Shown here: positions 1 to 9,950 of the stretch, piece by piece
How the letters are laid out: the number at the start of each line of letters is the position of its first letter
How positions within the stretch are numbered: the stretch's first letter is position 1
Assembly (NCBI GenBank): GCA_947601495.1
Contig: CANQGE010000001.1
Location: 157,731-221,730, forward strand
Direction of reading: 5' to 3'
Length of the DNA: 64,000 nucleotides
From: an uncultured Clostridia bacterium
GTDB lineage: Bacteria; Bacillota; Clostridia; TANB77; CAG-508
The notes under the pieces: model-generated
Databases searched by the model: none
What the model was told of the DNA's origin: nothing
The model's input: the letters and a program-made list of their open reading frames with translations, nothing else
Translations under genes and position numbers: made by a program

Positions 1-511
1 TTTCTTTGGAAACATCATTTGTTTTTATATGAACACAATCTTCTAATTTATTTTCCAAAAGCACTCTATAAATATCTAATTTATCTGCATCTCTAATTAT
101 TTTACTATGCAATAATTCTTGCTTAGATAGTCCTTCTTCAATTTTGATAGTGTTATGATTTTTAATGGCTTTATAAATTATGCTATCATATTTTTCATCT
201 TCTACAAATTTTCTAATTAAATTGTTTTCAAACAATATTTCTACAGCTTTTTCAGCATGATTAATGCTATCTTTATCTGCAAAAGTTCCATATATTCTAA
301 GCTGTTCAAATCTTCCAATATCATGAAGAAGTCCTATTAGTTCTGCTAAATTTTGTTCTTCTTGAGATAAGTTCAAAAATTTAGCAATTTGCTTTGCATT
401 TTCAGAAACATGATTTATGTGTACAATCTTTAATTTAACTCTTGAATCTGATGTATCATAATTAGAAACATATTCTTTAAAATAATTTTTTGCTTTTACT
501 ATATCTATCAT
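1..511 (-). CDS. HD-domain phosphohydrolase (partial, C-terminus outside window)
   Basis: About 170 residues are visible; the gene runs off the left edge. It shows the HD-superfamily metal-binding pattern: His31/His34, the LLHDIGR motif (His63-Asp64), His85, His119 and IIRDADKLD (Asp143). Such proteins hydrolyse phosphate esters, often of nucleotides. The ATG at 511 follows AGGTG and lies 10 bases after the rmlC stop, so it is probably the last gene of the rml operon. The substrate cannot be told from sequence. The family call is firm, the function open. Confidence 0.8.
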   Translation of the reverse strand, partial: MIDIVKAKNYFKEYVSNYDTSDSRVKLKIVHINHVSENAKQIAKFLNLSQEEQNLAELIGLLHDIGRFEQLRIYGTFADKDSINHAEKAVEILFENNLIRKFVEDEKYDSIIYKAIKNHNTIKIEEGLSKQELLHSKIIRDADKLDIYRVLLENKLEDCVHIKTNDVSKE

Positions 512-520
512 TCTAACACC

Positions 521-1105
521 TTATTTTAAATGAGAAAATAAATCTGTTTTTCTTAGTTCTGCTAAAGTTGGCCATTTGCCATCTTTTTCAGAAGTTAAAT
601 ATTCTTCTGGTTTCATTCCTGGAACTTCTGGCCATACAATTCCTATTTCTGGATCATTCCATTTTAATCCACCTTCTGCTGAATGATTATATACATCATC
701 ACATTTATAGCTAAATTCAGCTTCTTCTGAAAGAACTAAAAATCCATGAGCAAATCCTCTAGGAATCATAAACATTTTCTTGTTTTCTTCAGATAAAATT
801 ACACCTTCCCATTTTCCATAAGTTTTACTTCCTGGTCTTAAATCTACTGCTACATCAAAAACTTCGCCTTTTATACATCTAACAAGTTTTGCTTGTGTAT
901 TTTCTTTTTGAAAATGTAATCCTCTTAAAACTCCTTTTTTTGATTTTGATTGATTGTCTTGTACAAAATCATTTTTTATTCCGATTTCTTCAAAATCTGC
1001 TTTACTATATGTTTCCATAAAGTATCCTCTATTATCACCAAACACTGTTGGCTCAATTACATATACTCCGTCTATTGAAGTATCTTTTCTAGTAAATTTG
1101 CTCAT
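521..1105 (-). CDS. rfbC: dTDP-4-dehydrorhamnose 3,5-epimerase
   Basis: 194 aa, full length for RmlC. It epimerises C3 and C5 of dTDP-4-keto-6-deoxyglucose in dTDP-L-rhamnose synthesis, in the cytoplasm. Visible family signatures are the FGDNRGYFMETY stretch (about residues 22-33), VLRGLHFQ with the catalytic-type His64, and RGFAHGFLVLSE near residue 117 in the cupin barrel. The start has GGAG eight bases upstream. It is the third rml gene of a rmlD-rmlA-rmlC operon; rmlB is not in this window. Confidence 0.96.
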   Translation of the reverse strand: MSKFTRKDTSIDGVYVIEPTVFGDNRGYFMETYSKADFEEIGIKNDFVQDNQSKSKKGVLRGLHFQKENTQAKLVRCIKGEVFDVAVDLRPGSKTYGKWEGVILSEENKKMFMIPRGFAHGFLVLSEEAEFSYKCDDVYNHSAEGGLKWNDPEIGIVWPEVPGMKPEEYLTSEKDGKWPTLAELRKTDLFSHLK

Positions 1106-1183
1106 TTTTTTCTCCTTTTTTTAAATTTTTCAACTATTTTATATCAAAAAAAATATTATTTTTCAAGTATATATAATTTTAAA

Positions 1184-1219
1184 AATATTAAGCTGTAAAA
1201 TAATTTACAGCTCAATATT
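1184..1219 (-). terminator. hairpin between rmlA and rmlC
   Basis: A 16-bp stem with a single mismatch (AATATT-AGCTGTAAA against TTTACAGCT-AATATT, loop of 4) lies just past the rmlA stop. On the minus strand it is followed by TTTTTAAAA, a weak U-tract. It could partly terminate or stabilise the message inside the rml operon. Confidence 0.5.
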
Positions 1220-1235
1220 ACATACATTTTTAGTT

Positions 1236-2153
1236 TTAATTTGCACTAAATAAATCACTTTCGTATATTTCTTTATATTCTTTATAATCTTGTTCTGCAA
1301 TTCTCTTTAAATATTTTCCATATTCTGTTTTCTTATATTTTTCTGCTTCTGTTAATAATTCTTCTTTAGAAATCCATTCATTTCTATAAGCAATTTCTTC
1401 TAGACAAGCAATTTGTGTTCCTTGTCTTAACTCAATTGCTTTAACATAATCTGAAGCATCAGATAATCTATCTGCAGAACCTGTATCAAACCAAGCATAT
1501 CCATTTCCTAAAGGTATAACATTTAATTTTCCGTTTTCCATATATTTCTTATTTACATCTGTTATTTCTAGTTCTCCTCTAGGTGAAGGTTTAATTGATT
1601 TTGCAATTTTTACAACATCATTATCATAGAAATAAATTCCTGGAACAGCAAAATGTGATTTTGGTTCTTTTGGCTTTTCTTCAATAGATAAAGCTTTTCC
1701 AGTTTTGTCTATTTCTACAACTCCATAAGATGTTGGATCTGCGACTTGATATCCAAAAATAATTCCACCTTCTTTTAGATGGCTTGCTGCTTTTAGAACT
1801 CTTTCTACTCTTGAGCCATATATCATGTTATCTCCTAAAATTAGAGCTACATTGTCTTTTCCAATAAAATCTTCTCCAAGAATAAAAGCATCAGCTAGTC
1901 CAACTGGTTTTTCTTGAACTTTATATTCCAATTTCATTCCAAATCTAGAACCATCACCTAATAAACTTTTAAATGCTGGTAAATGAACAGGTGTTGAAAT
2001 AATTAAAACTTCTCTAATTCCTGCCATCATTAAAGTTGATAAAGGATAATAGATCATTGGTTTGTCATATACTGGTAGCATTTGTTTTGATACAGCTAGT
2101 GTTACTGGATATAATCTTGTAGCACTACCTCCTGCTAAAATAATACCTTTCAT
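1236..2153 (-). CDS. rfbA: glucose-1-phosphate thymidylyltransferase
   Basis: 305 aa. It makes dTDP-glucose from dTTP and glucose-1-phosphate, the first step to dTDP-rhamnose. The nucleotide-binding motif reads [13 protein letters not shown] (usually GGSGTRLYP, so Gly to Ala at one position), followed by [17 protein letters not shown] with the conserved lysine, and FDTGSADRL later. A longer in-frame start exists, but MKGIILAGG at 2153 is preceded by GAAGGAGG and overlaps the rmlD stop by one base (TAATG), so translation is probably coupled. Full family length. Confidence 0.96.
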   Translation of the reverse strand: MKGIILAGGSATRLYPVTLAVSKQMLPVYDKPMIYYPLSTLMMAGIREVLIISTPVHLPAFKSLLGDGSRFGMKLEYKVQEKPVGLADAFILGEDFIGKDNVALILGDNMIYGSRVERVLKAASHLKEGGIIFGYQVADPTSYGVVEIDKTGKALSIEEKPKEPKSHFAVPGIYFYDNDVVKIAKSIKPSPRGELEITDVNKKYMENGKLNVIPLGNGYAWFDTGSADRLSDASDYVKAIELRQGTQIACLEEIAYRNEWISKEELLTEAEKYKKTEYGKYLKRIAEQDYKEYKEIYESDLFSAN

Positions 2154-3013
2154 TATTTTAATTCCTCCTTCAAATATTCTTTTAATGCTTCTTCCCAATT
2201 TGCTGGAACTATTCCAACATTTTTTAGTTTATCTTTTGATAATTGACTATTCTTTGGTCTATCACTAGATGCAGGATACATTGCTTTATATTCTTCTGAA
2301 GTTATTGCTTTTACTTTTGTTTTGATATTTGCATATTCAAATATTTTTCTAGTAAATTTGCACCATGTAGTAAATCCTTCATTTGTTGAATGATAAATTC
2401 CATATTCTGGCTCTTTTTCCATTATTTTTTCTATAATTTCACAAAGTGTTGTTGTTGAAGTAGGACTTCCATGTTGGTCATCTACAACTGATATTTCATC
2501 ATGTGTTTCAGATAATTTAAGCATTGTTTTTACGAAATTTTTTCCACCTAGTCCATAAAGCCATGCTGTTCTTAGTATGTAATATTTTCCTGCTTTTTTA
2601 GCATTTTGCTCACCTACTAATTTTGTTCTCCCATAAGCACTAACTGGATTTGGTTCCATATCTTCTGTGTATATTTCGTCAACAGGCTTATTTCCTGCAA
2701 AAACATAGTCTGTACTAATATGTATTAAAGTAGCATTTTCTTGTTTTGCTGCTTCTGCAATATTTTCTAGTGCTGTTCCATTAACAGCTAATGCTAAATC
2801 TTCTTTTACTTCACATGCATCAACATTTGTAAATGCTGCACAGTTAATTATAAAGTATGGTTTTATTTCTTTTGCCTTTGCAAGAACTGCTGATTTGTCG
2901 CAAATATCTAGAGTTTCTATTGTTGTTCCCACTACGTCATAATTTTTTTCAAGTCTTTCTTTAAGCTCTCCACCAAGCATTCCATCTGCTCCAATTAAAA
3001 ACACTTTCTTCAT
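2153..3013 (-). CDS. rfbD: dTDP-4-dehydrorhamnose reductase
   Basis: 286 aa. It reduces dTDP-4-dehydrorhamnose to dTDP-L-rhamnose using NAD(P)H. The N-terminus carries the Rossmann motif [10 protein letters not shown], then STDYVFAG, and the catalytic YGRTK (YxxxK) about residue 130. It is first in the operon, about 60 bases downstream of a strong promoter; its own ribosome-binding site is weak (only a GAG). Rhamnose is probably used in cell-wall polysaccharide. Confidence 0.95.
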   Translation of the reverse strand: MKKVFLIGADGMLGGELKERLEKNYDVVGTTIETLDICDKSAVLAKAKEIKPYFIINCAAFTNVDACEVKEDLALAVNGTALENIAEAAKQENATLIHISTDYVFAGNKPVDEIYTEDMEPNPVSAYGRTKLVGEQNAKKAGKYYILRTAWLYGLGGKNFVKTMLKLSETHDEISVVDDQHGSPTSTTTLCEIIEKIMEKEPEYGIYHSTNEGFTTWCKFTRKIFEYANIKTKVKAITSEEYKAMYPASSDRPKNSQLSKDKLKNVGIVPANWEEALKEYLKEELK

Positions 3014-3076
3014 TTTGTTTTTTACTCTATTAGATTTTTAATCTAATATCCTTTCTTCTTATTTTTTAATGTACAC

Positions 3077-3104
3077 ATTATATCACAGGTAATCCACTTG
3101 TCAA
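3077..3104 (-). promoter_or_regulatory. sigma-A promoter of the rml operon
   Basis: On the minus strand TTGACA (3104-3099), 16 bases, then TATAAT (3082-3077), preceded by TG to make an extended -10. An 8-bp inverted repeat, CAGGTAAT at 3085-3092 and ATTACCTG near 3147-3154, flanks the -35 and might be an operator; that part is speculative. Confidence 0.85.
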
Positions 3105-3164
3105 AGGTTTTTGCATACTTTTCACATTAAACACAAAATTTTCACAATTACCTGGATTTTAAGC

Positions 3165-3200
3165 AAAAAAATAAATGTAACATACTTTACATTTATTTTT
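3165..3200 (-). terminator. intrinsic terminator downstream of the 3207 gene
   Basis: Stem AAATAAATGTAA paired with TTACATTTATTT, 6-base loop, followed on the minus strand by seven T. It ends transcription coming from the membrane protein gene before the rml promoter. Confidence 0.75.
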
Positions 3201-3206
3201 ATTTAT

Positions 3207-4397
3207 TTAAAATAATTTTTGCAAATTAACAGGCACTCCTGCAATTAGAGTAAATAATATTAAGAAAAATAATAATACTTTTTGATATTTTTTATCTTCC
3301 AAATTTAAAAGCAAATATGTAATTATTGTAAATTCTATAACAAATAATAGTATATATTTTCTAGATGAAAATATTACTGGATATTTAATAACAGCTAATA
3401 ATATATCTAAAACTATTGTTATTCTCATAGCATACTTTACCTTAAATAGTTCTTCATCAACATTTCCTAAAAAATAAAATACTAAAAATAAATTTGCTAA
3501 AGAAACAGCTGACATTGCTCTTAAAGCACTTGTTTGTGAAAACAAAGTAATTTTGCTAATTATTTCTGGAACACCAGATATACAAAATACTGTTTCAATT
3601 ACAGCCACAATAGTTACTGGTAATAAAAATTCTGAATGCTTTTCTCTTGTATACATATAGTATAGTGAAATAATCATTGGAACTGGAAATGCTGAAATAA
3701 AATTACTAAAAATTTCTTTTCCTTCTATATTATAGTAAGGCAAAAATGGATTATACAAATATGAAAACAAAATACTTAATCCATTTTGATCATAGTTTAA
3801 ATATTCAATATTATTGTTGTTTAGAAAAATTGCACAAATTATCATTGAAGTGATGCTTATTAAAAGTGTAGCTATTCCTAAAATAATTTCTTTTCTATTG
3901 TTTTTTATTTCATAAATATTTTTTATTATTATCCATATAATTAATCCTAAAAATACATATCCAAAAGCCACTGCATATGGTCTAAATGTGAAAGTGTATA
4001 TTGCAGAAAATATAATGAATAATATTGAAGTTACTATTTTTTTATCTTTTTTGAAAAATGAATAAACTAATAAACTTAATAGTTCTCCAATTATTAATGA
4101 ATCTATATTGTTAAGATTAAATTGTACAACACTTGAAAATCCTATAATTACTGATGCTCCAAGAGCTAGCTTTTTTTTATTGTTTGAAATTATTAAAAAT
4201 AATTCATAGCTTAGTAAAAGTAAAGCAAAAAACTTTATATTCCACCAAAAGCATAGTGGCGCATTTGTGGTTAAAATCCAGTTTTTTATACTTACTTTGC
4301 TTATAAAAAATCCTATAATTCCAATAAGTACAATTAGTATTCCAGAAATTTTGAATCTATTATCAATAATTTTTTCATATGTTTTTTTACTACTCAT
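3207..4397 (-). CDS. polytopic membrane protein, unknown function
   Basis: 396 aa with about 11 hydrophobic segments and short charged loops, so an integral membrane protein. The region from residue 45 (PLCFWWNIKFFALLLLSYEL, followed by a long run of membrane helices and a RPYAVAFGYVF segment) reminds me of large clostridial membrane proteins linked to glycosyltransfer or surface polysaccharide, but without their N-terminal catalytic part. Its place between glmU and the rhamnose genes fits envelope polysaccharide work; this is inference. ATG with AAGGTG seven bases upstream. Confidence 0.7.
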   Translation of the reverse strand: MSSKKTYEKIIDNRFKISGILIVLIGIIGFFISKVSIKNWILTTNAPLCFWWNIKFFALLLLSYELFLIISNNKKKLALGASVIIGFSSVVQFNLNNIDSLIIGELLSLLVYSFFKKDKKIVTSILFIIFSAIYTFTFRPYAVAFGYVFLGLIIWIIIKNIYEIKNNRKEIILGIATLLISITSMIICAIFLNNNNIEYLNYDQNGLSILFSYLYNPFLPYYNIEGKEIFSNFISAFPVPMIISLYYMYTREKHSEFLLPVTIVAVIETVFCISGVPEIISKITLFSQTSALRAMSAVSLANLFLVFYFLGNVDEELFKVKYAMRITIVLDILLAVIKYPVIFSSRKYILLFVIEFTIITYLLLNLEDKKYQKVLLFFLILFTLIAGVPVNLQKLF

Positions 4398-4462
4398 TTT
4401 TCACCTTTTACTATTTGAAATTCACTTATTTTTTGTCATCTATTTTTTATCATATTTTCATT

Positions 4463-5737
4463 CTATTTATTTTTTCTATCTTTATTTACTTGTCTTTCTC
4501 TTGCTATTCCCATTTTTCCTGAAGGAACATCTTCTGTAATTGTAGAACCTGCAGCAATTAAAACATCATCTCCTAAAGTTACTGGTGCAACTAAATTTAC
4601 ATTTGAACCAATAAACGCCCTATTTCCAATCTTTGTTTGATGTTTTTCTTTTCCATCATAATTGCATGTTATAGTTCCACAGCCAATATTGCAATCCTCA
4701 CCAACTTCTGCATCTCCTAAATATATGAAGTGTGGCACTTTTGTTCTATCTCCAATTTTAGCTTTCTTAAGTTCTACAAAATTTCCTACTTTTACATTAT
4801 TTCCTATAATGCAATTTTCTCTAATATAAGCATTAGGACCAATTTCACAATTATCCCCTATTATTACTCCATCTTTAATTGTTGTGTTTGGATGTATAAC
4901 TGTGTCCATTCCTATTTTCACATTATCATATATATATGTTGAATTTGAATCTTCAATAGTAACTCCTCTTGACATATGTTCAGCATTAATTCTCATTCTT
5001 AAAACTCTTGTTAAAAGTTCTAATTGATTTCTATCATTTACTCCTAAAATTTCTGTATTGTCTTCTACAATAACAGCTCCTGTTTTCAAGCCTTTATCAT
5101 TCATTATTTTTATAACATCTGTTAAATAATATTCTCCTTGAACATTATTTGGTTTTATTTCTTTTAGTGCAGATAGTAATTCTTCTATGTCAAAGCAATA
5201 TATACCAGAATTTATTTCTTTTATTTCTTTTTCAAACATATTAGCATCTTTTTCTTCAACAATTGCTTTAATGTTTCCACCTTCATCACGAATAATTCTA
5301 CCATATCCAGTAGGATTTTCATAAATTGCTGTTAGAAGTGTGGCATATTCTTTGTTTTTAATACTTTTTGACAACAAATTTCTTAAAGTTTCTGGTCTTA
5401 AAATTGGAACATCACCATAAAGAATAATTGCTTTTCCTTGCTTTCCTTCTAGATATTTAGTTGCTTGCATAACAGCATGCCCTGTTCCTAAAAGTTCTTC
5501 TTGATAAGCATATTTTACAGAATCTCCAAGAACTGCTTGCACCTGCTCTTTCAAATGACCAACAACTGTAATTATTTCATCAGAACCTACTTTCTCTGCA
5601 ACTTCGGCTACTCTTCTTACAAGCTCTTTATCATAAATCCTATGAACTAGTTTAGATTTATTAGATTTCATTCTTGTTCCTTTACCAGCAGCCATTATAA
5701 TTGTTGTAACAAACTTTTCTTCTCCGTCAATAATCAT
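4463..5737 (-). CDS. glmU: bifunctional GlmU (UDP-GlcNAc synthesis)
   Basis: 424 aa, somewhat shorter than the usual 450-460. The N-terminal half is the uridylyltransferase (AAGKGTRMKS near residue 17, then LLGTGHAV, LYGDVPIL, GYGRIIR). The C-terminal half is the left-handed beta-helix acetyltransferase with hexapeptide repeats and the catalytic His in KVPHFIYLGDAEVG, then GCGTITCNYDGK. It makes UDP-N-acetylglucosamine from glucosamine-1-phosphate for peptidoglycan and wall polymers. The start follows AAAGGTG. Confidence 0.95.
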   Translation of the reverse strand: MIIDGEEKFVTTIIMAAGKGTRMKSNKSKLVHRIYDKELVRRVAEVAEKVGSDEIITVVGHLKEQVQAVLGDSVKYAYQEELLGTGHAVMQATKYLEGKQGKAIILYGDVPILRPETLRNLLSKSIKNKEYATLLTAIYENPTGYGRIIRDEGGNIKAIVEEKDANMFEKEIKEINSGIYCFDIEELLSALKEIKPNNVQGEYYLTDVIKIMNDKGLKTGAVIVEDNTEILGVNDRNQLELLTRVLRMRINAEHMSRGVTIEDSNSTYIYDNVKIGMDTVIHPNTTIKDGVIIGDNCEIGPNAYIRENCIIGNNVKVGNFVELKKAKIGDRTKVPHFIYLGDAEVGEDCNIGCGTITCNYDGKEKHQTKIGNRAFIGSNVNLVAPVTLGDDVLIAAGSTITEDVPSGKMGIARERQVNKDRKNK

Positions 5738-5869
5738 AAAAAAACACCTTTCTTAAAAAAGATTTTATATATTTATTTTATTTTTAATCATATAAAATGT
5801 TTAAAACATTTTATTACAATCTATAAAAATAGTCAATCAAAGAACTTATACTTTTACTTTTTTAAATTT

Positions 5870-6463
5870 CTATTTTTTTACTTTTGTTATAGCTAGTCCA
5901 TCTCCGATTTCTAAAATTTCAGTTTCTAAATTAGGATTTTCAGTAACCTCTTTTATGTATTCTCTTAGATGCCTTACAGCTGTTCTTTGTTTATGTTTGT
6001 TATAATCACTCATAACATATCCTTTATATAAAACATTGTCTGCAAGGATTAAGCCACCATTTTTTATAAGTCTTAAACCCTCTTCTAAAAAAATTGAATA
6101 TTTACTCTTAGCAGCATCTATAAAGACTATATCGTATTCGTTATTTAATGTTGGTAAAATATCTACTGCATTTCCAATCATAATATTAATTTTTTTATCT
6201 ACACCTATTTTTTCTACATTTTGAATAGCTTCTTTTGCTCTTTCCTCATCTAATTCAATTGTATCTATTATACAATTTTCATCAGTGTACATTGCAAAAC
6301 AAGTTGCAGAATATCCAACTGCTGTTCCTATTTCTAAAATTCTTTTAGGATTTATTTCTTTTAAAATTTCTTTTATTTTTTCTAAAGTATCATCCATTAT
6401 AATAGGAATATGATTTTCTAATGCTTTTTCTTTCATTAATTTAAATTCATCTAAATTAAACAT
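5870..6463 (-). CDS. SAM-dependent O-methyltransferase, TrmR-like
   Basis: 197 aa class I methyltransferase of the caffeoyl-CoA/catechol O-methyltransferase family. Motif I is LEIGTAVGYSATC, followed by the acidic IELDEERA, the VFIDAAKSKYS metal-site motif and GLILADNVLYKG. In Bacillus the relative YrrM/TrmR methylates 5-hydroxyuridine in tRNA wobble positions; that role is likely but not proven here. A TTG four codons earlier is in frame, but GGAG sits six bases before the ATG at 6463, so that start is preferred. Confidence 0.85.
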   Translation of the reverse strand: MFNLDEFKLMKEKALENHIPIIMDDTLEKIKEILKEINPKRILEIGTAVGYSATCFAMYTDENCIIDTIELDEERAKEAIQNVEKIGVDKKINIMIGNAVDILPTLNNEYDIVFIDAAKSKYSIFLEEGLRLIKNGGLILADNVLYKGYVMSDYNKHKQRTAVRHLREYIKEVTENPNLETEILEIGDGLAITKVKK

Positions 6464-6510
6464 TTTTTTCTCCAATAACTTTTTAAATTTCTATTTAAAA
6501 TTAATTCCTA

Positions 6511-6556
6511 AATAAATCCCGCTTAGTACGTTTGTGCGTTACAAAGCGGGGATTTT
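6511..6556 (-). terminator. typA terminator
   Basis: AATCCCCGCTT pairs with AAGCGGGATT around a loop that can itself pair (GTA-ACG with CGT-AC). On the minus strand it begins right after the typA stop and ends in TTTATTT. It is one of the few GC-rich hairpins in the window. Confidence 0.8.
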
Positions 6557-6557
6557 A

Positions 6558-8384
6558 TTAATTATTCATATTTAATGCTACTCTTGCTGCTCTTTCTCTA
6601 TCCTTGTTGTTAAGAATTTTCTTTCTTAATCTAATACTTTGTGGTGTTACTTCAACTAGTTCATCATCTTGAATAAATTCAATTGCTTTTTCTAAAGACA
6701 TTTGAATTGGTGGAACTAAACGTAGTGCCTCATCTGAACCAGATGCTCTAGTGTTTGTTAAATGTTTTTCTTTACATACATTTATTGCTAAATCTTCTCC
6801 TCTTGAATTTAATCCAACTATCATTCCTTCATAAACTTCAACACCAGGTCCTATAAATAAATCTCCTTTATCTTGAGCATTATATAAACCATAAGTAATA
6901 GATTTTCCATTTTCAAAAGCAACTATTGTTCCTCTAGTTCTTGCTTGAATTTCTCCTTTGAATTCTTCATAACAGTCAAAAATATGATTCATTGTTCCTT
7001 CACCTTTTGTATCTGTTAAGAATTCTGTTCTATAACCAATAATTCCTCTTGCTGGAATTTTAAATTCTATTTTAGTATGTCCTTCTTCTGCTGGTTCCAT
7101 ATTAATCATTTCTGCTTTTCTTCTACCTAGTTTTTCTATAACATTTCCAACACAATCATCTGGAACATTTACAACTAATCGTTCTATTGGCTCGCATTGA
7201 ACACCATTAATTTCTTTTAATATTACTTTTGGTCTTGAAACTAATAGCTCAAATCCTTCTCTTCTCATTGTTTCAATAAGTACAGATAGGTGTAATTCTC
7301 CTCTACCTGAAACTTCAAAAGAATCTGGTGTATCTGTTTCTTTTACTCTTAAACTAACATTTCTATCTAATTCTTTAAATAATCTATCTCTAATATGTCT
7401 TGAAGTAATAAATTTCCCTTCTCTTCCTGCAAAAGGTCCGTTATTAACACTAAATGTCATAGAAACTGTAGGTTCATCTATATCTACAAAAGGAATTTTT
7501 TCTGGATGTTCATAATCGCAAATTGTGTCTCCAATATTTATATCTGCAACACCAGATAATGCAACAATGTCTCCTGCTTCTGCGTGTTCTACTTCTACTC
7601 TTTTTAATCCATCATATAGATATAATTTTGTTACTCTTGCATTTAATGTTTTGTCATTTTTGCAAATTACAACAGGCATATTTAAATTTATTGAACCTCT
7701 TTCAACCCTACCTATTGAAATTCTTCCAATATAGTCATCATAATCTATATTAGAAACTAGCATTTGCATTGGACCTTCCATTTCGCAATGTGGTGCATCT
7801 ATTGAATTTATTATTGTTTCAAATAAGCATTTTAAATCTGTTCCTGGTTTCTCTAAATCTAAAGTTGCAATACCTTGTTTTGCTGATGCATATACAACTG
7901 GGAATTCTAGTTGATCATCATTTGCTCCAAGTTCAATAAATAGCTCTAAAACTTGATCAACTACTTTATATGGTTGTGCACCTGGTCTATCTATTTTATT
8001 AATTACAACAATTGGTTTTAAATTTAATGCTAGTGATTTTTTCAAAACTTCTCTAGTTTGAGGCATTGCTCCTTCAAATGCATCAACTAATAAAAGAACG
8101 CCATCTACCATTTTTAAAACACGTTCAACTTCTCCACCAAAATCTGCGTGTCCTGGTGTATCGACTATGTTTATTTTGATGTCTCCATAATGTACAGCTG
8201 TGTTTTTAGAAAGAATTGTAATTCCTCTTTCTCTTTCTATATCGTTAGAGTCCATAACTCTTTCTTCAACTTGTTCATTACTTCTAAAAATACCACTTTG
8301 TTTAAGCATTGCATCAACTAAAGTTGTTTTTCCATGGTCAACGTGTGCAATTATTGCTACATTTCTAATTTTTTGGTTATTCAT
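6558..8384 (-). CDS. typA: translational GTPase TypA/BipA
   Basis: 608 aa, full family length. G1 is [10 protein letters not shown] (residues 14-23), G3 DTPGHADF, G4 NKID; then the beta-barrel, two elongation-factor-G-like domains ([21 protein letters not shown]) and the BipA-specific C-terminal domain. It binds the ribosome and helps 50S assembly, especially under stress or cold. The gene is followed by its own terminator and preceded by a near-perfect promoter with a hairpin at the predicted transcription start. Confidence 0.97.
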   Translation of the reverse strand: MNNQKIRNVAIIAHVDHGKTTLVDAMLKQSGIFRSNEQVEERVMDSNDIERERGITILSKNTAVHYGDIKINIVDTPGHADFGGEVERVLKMVDGVLLLVDAFEGAMPQTREVLKKSLALNLKPIVVINKIDRPGAQPYKVVDQVLELFIELGANDDQLEFPVVYASAKQGIATLDLEKPGTDLKCLFETIINSIDAPHCEMEGPMQMLVSNIDYDDYIGRISIGRVERGSINLNMPVVICKNDKTLNARVTKLYLYDGLKRVEVEHAEAGDIVALSGVADINIGDTICDYEHPEKIPFVDIDEPTVSMTFSVNNGPFAGREGKFITSRHIRDRLFKELDRNVSLRVKETDTPDSFEVSGRGELHLSVLIETMRREGFELLVSRPKVILKEINGVQCEPIERLVVNVPDDCVGNVIEKLGRRKAEMINMEPAEEGHTKIEFKIPARGIIGYRTEFLTDTKGEGTMNHIFDCYEEFKGEIQARTRGTIVAFENGKSITYGLYNAQDKGDLFIGPGVEVYEGMIVGLNSRGEDLAINVCKEKHLTNTRASGSDEALRLVPPIQMSLEKAIEFIQDDELVEVTPQSIRLRKKILNNKDRERAARVALNMNN

Positions 8385-8445
8385 TTTTATTACCCCTTTG
8401 ATTTTTATGTATTTTATTATTGTTTAGAACTAATATTTTATAAAA

Positions 8446-8484
8446 TATAAAAAGGTTAAACTTGATTTGACCTCAAATTTAACC
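8446..8484 (-). terminator. hairpin plus U-tract in the typA leader
   Basis: GGTTAAATTTGA pairs with TCAAGTTTAACC (12 bp, one G-U), loop of 7, followed on the minus strand by TTTTTATATTTT. It can be the terminator of the upstream zinc-ribbon gene, but its first base coincides with the predicted start point of the typA promoter, so typA transcripts would begin with it. Confidence 0.7.
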
Positions 8485-8489
8485 ATATT

Positions 8490-8518
8490 ATTATATACTA
8501 GCAGTTTTTATTTGTCAA
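8490..8518 (-). promoter_or_regulatory. sigma-A promoter of typA
   Basis: TTGACA at 8518-8513, exactly 17 bases, then TATAAT at 8495-8490 on the minus strand. Both hexamers match consensus fully. Confidence 0.9.
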
Positions 8519-8588
8519 CAAATTTTATGTTAATTTCTGTATGTATTATTTACTTTCTTTAAATCTTTTTTATATCAATTATAAAGTA

Positions 8589-9188
8589 TTACCATCTACC
8601 CAGTGCAGTAGCAGCACCAAAGATTCCAGCACCAGATATTAAAAATAGAAGAACAACTATTATAATTACAATGCAAAACTTTGAAGCCGCATAATTTCTA
8701 AGATTTTTATTTGAAGTTCCTCCAAGTGCAAATATTAAAAAAATTATTATTCCTACAACAGGTATCCAAAACAAAATTTCATAGCCAAAATAGCCCCACA
8801 TTGAAATTGGTTTATATTCATAAGGTATATTATTGCCATTATAAAAATTAGAATTATTATTTTGATAATTTGGTGGCATTTGATAATTCGGTGGCACTTG
8901 ATAGTTTGGCACTTGATAATTTGGTGCTTGATAACTTTGTGCTTGATAACTTTGTGCTTGATAGGTTGGTGCTTGATAATTTTGTACTGGTGGCTGATTA
9001 TTTACAGTATTTTGTTTTTCTGTATTAGCATTGGTATTAGTATTAGCATTAGCATTAGCACTATTATTTGCATTCTCTACATTATTAACAATGTTTTTTT
9101 CTTCAGTTTTTGCTTCAATTTTTGCTCCACAAAAATTGCAAAATTTTGAATTTTCTTCAATTTTTTTACCACATTCTCCACAAAACAT
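8589..9188 (-). CDS. zinc-ribbon membrane protein with YQ repeats
   Basis: 199 aa. Starts with a zinc ribbon (CGECGKK, then CNFCGAK), then an Asn/Ala/Thr low-complexity run, then about nine short repeats of the form (A/V)-P-x-YQ (around residues 80-110), then two hydrophobic segments. A typical layout for small zinc-ribbon membrane proteins whose function is unknown. The ATG at 9188 has GAGGGG upstream; the longer in-frame start lacks one. The direct DNA repeats in the middle make length variation likely. Confidence 0.75.
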   Translation of the reverse strand: MFCGECGKKIEENSKFCNFCGAKIEAKTEEKNIVNNVENANNSANANANTNTNANTEKQNTVNNQPPVQNYQAPTYQAQSYQAQSYQAPNYQVPNYQVPPNYQMPPNYQNNNSNFYNGNNIPYEYKPISMWGYFGYEILFWIPVVGIIIFLIFALGGTSNKNLRNYAASKFCIVIIIVVLLFLISGAGIFGAATALGRW

Positions 9189-9279
9189 TTTAAAACCCCT
9201 CTCTTTTTTTTTATTATTATAATACATAAAATTAAAATTGAATACTATTTTATTTAAATTTATATTTTAGAATAATACC

Positions 9280-9894
9280 TTATATCTTTTCACTACTTAA
9301 TTTTACAATTTCATTTTTTATAATTTCACTTACCTTTTCTTCAGTTTCTTTTTCTATTTTTTTGCTTGAAGCATATTCAGATAAATCTATTGGTTTTCCA
9401 TATATTATTGCGTTTTTTGTAAATGGTTTTGACGGTCCTATAATTCCTATTGGAACTATTTTTGCATTAGATTTTAAAGCCATATAAGCAGCTCCATTTT
9501 TTATTTTTCCATCATTTTTTTCTAAGCCGTTTCTTGTTCCTTCTGGAAATAATCCAATACATCCACCACTTTTTAAAGTTTTTAAAGCCTCTTTTAGTGC
9601 TGTAATATCTTTTTCATCTCTTTTAACATATATTCCTTCAAAAAGCACTCCTAATAAAGCAAATAATGGGTTTTTTCTTAATTCTTCCTTTGCAAGAAAT
9701 CTCATATGTCTGCCTGCTGTAATTACAATTAGAGGTGGATCTAAATATGTTCTGTGGTTTCCACAAAAAAGAAGTGGTCCTTCTTTAGGAATATTTTCTT
9801 TTCCAATAATTTTTATTCTATAAACTATTTTACAGTATATTAAAATAACTGTTCTAATAAAAGCTCGCCCAATTCTCTTAAAAAATTCTTTCAT
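9280..9894 (-). CDS. plsC: 1-acyl-sn-glycerol-3-phosphate acyltransferase
   Basis: 204 aa. It acylates lysophosphatidic acid to phosphatidic acid at the membrane. The HX4D motif is NHRTYLDPP (His47, Asp52) and the phosphate-binding motif is FPEGTRN (about residues 116-122). The N-terminal 25 residues form one hydrophobic anchor. It lies behind cmk, a common clostridial arrangement. ATG with AAGGGG upstream. Confidence 0.93.
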   Translation of the reverse strand: MKEFFKRIGRAFIRTVILIYCKIVYRIKIIGKENIPKEGPLLFCGNHRTYLDPPLIVITAGRHMRFLAKEELRKNPLFALLGVLFEGIYVKRDEKDITALKEALKTLKSGGCIGLFPEGTRNGLEKNDGKIKNGAAYMALKSNAKIVPIGIIGPSKPFTKNAIIYGKPIDLSEYASSKKIEKETEEKVSEIIKNEIVKLSSEKI

Positions 9895-9950
9895 ATATAC
9901 CCCTTTAAATTATGTCTGTTTTTTATTATGTTTATTTAAAATGATTATTT

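Noticed and set aside
8862..9030. Repeat run as a CRISPR array
   Set aside because: The repeats are short, contiguous, in frame and encode (A/V)P-x-YQ units; there are no unique spacers.
8862..9149. 95-aa plus-strand frame rich in Ile/Trp
   Set aside because: Product of the YQ/Asn repeats read backwards.
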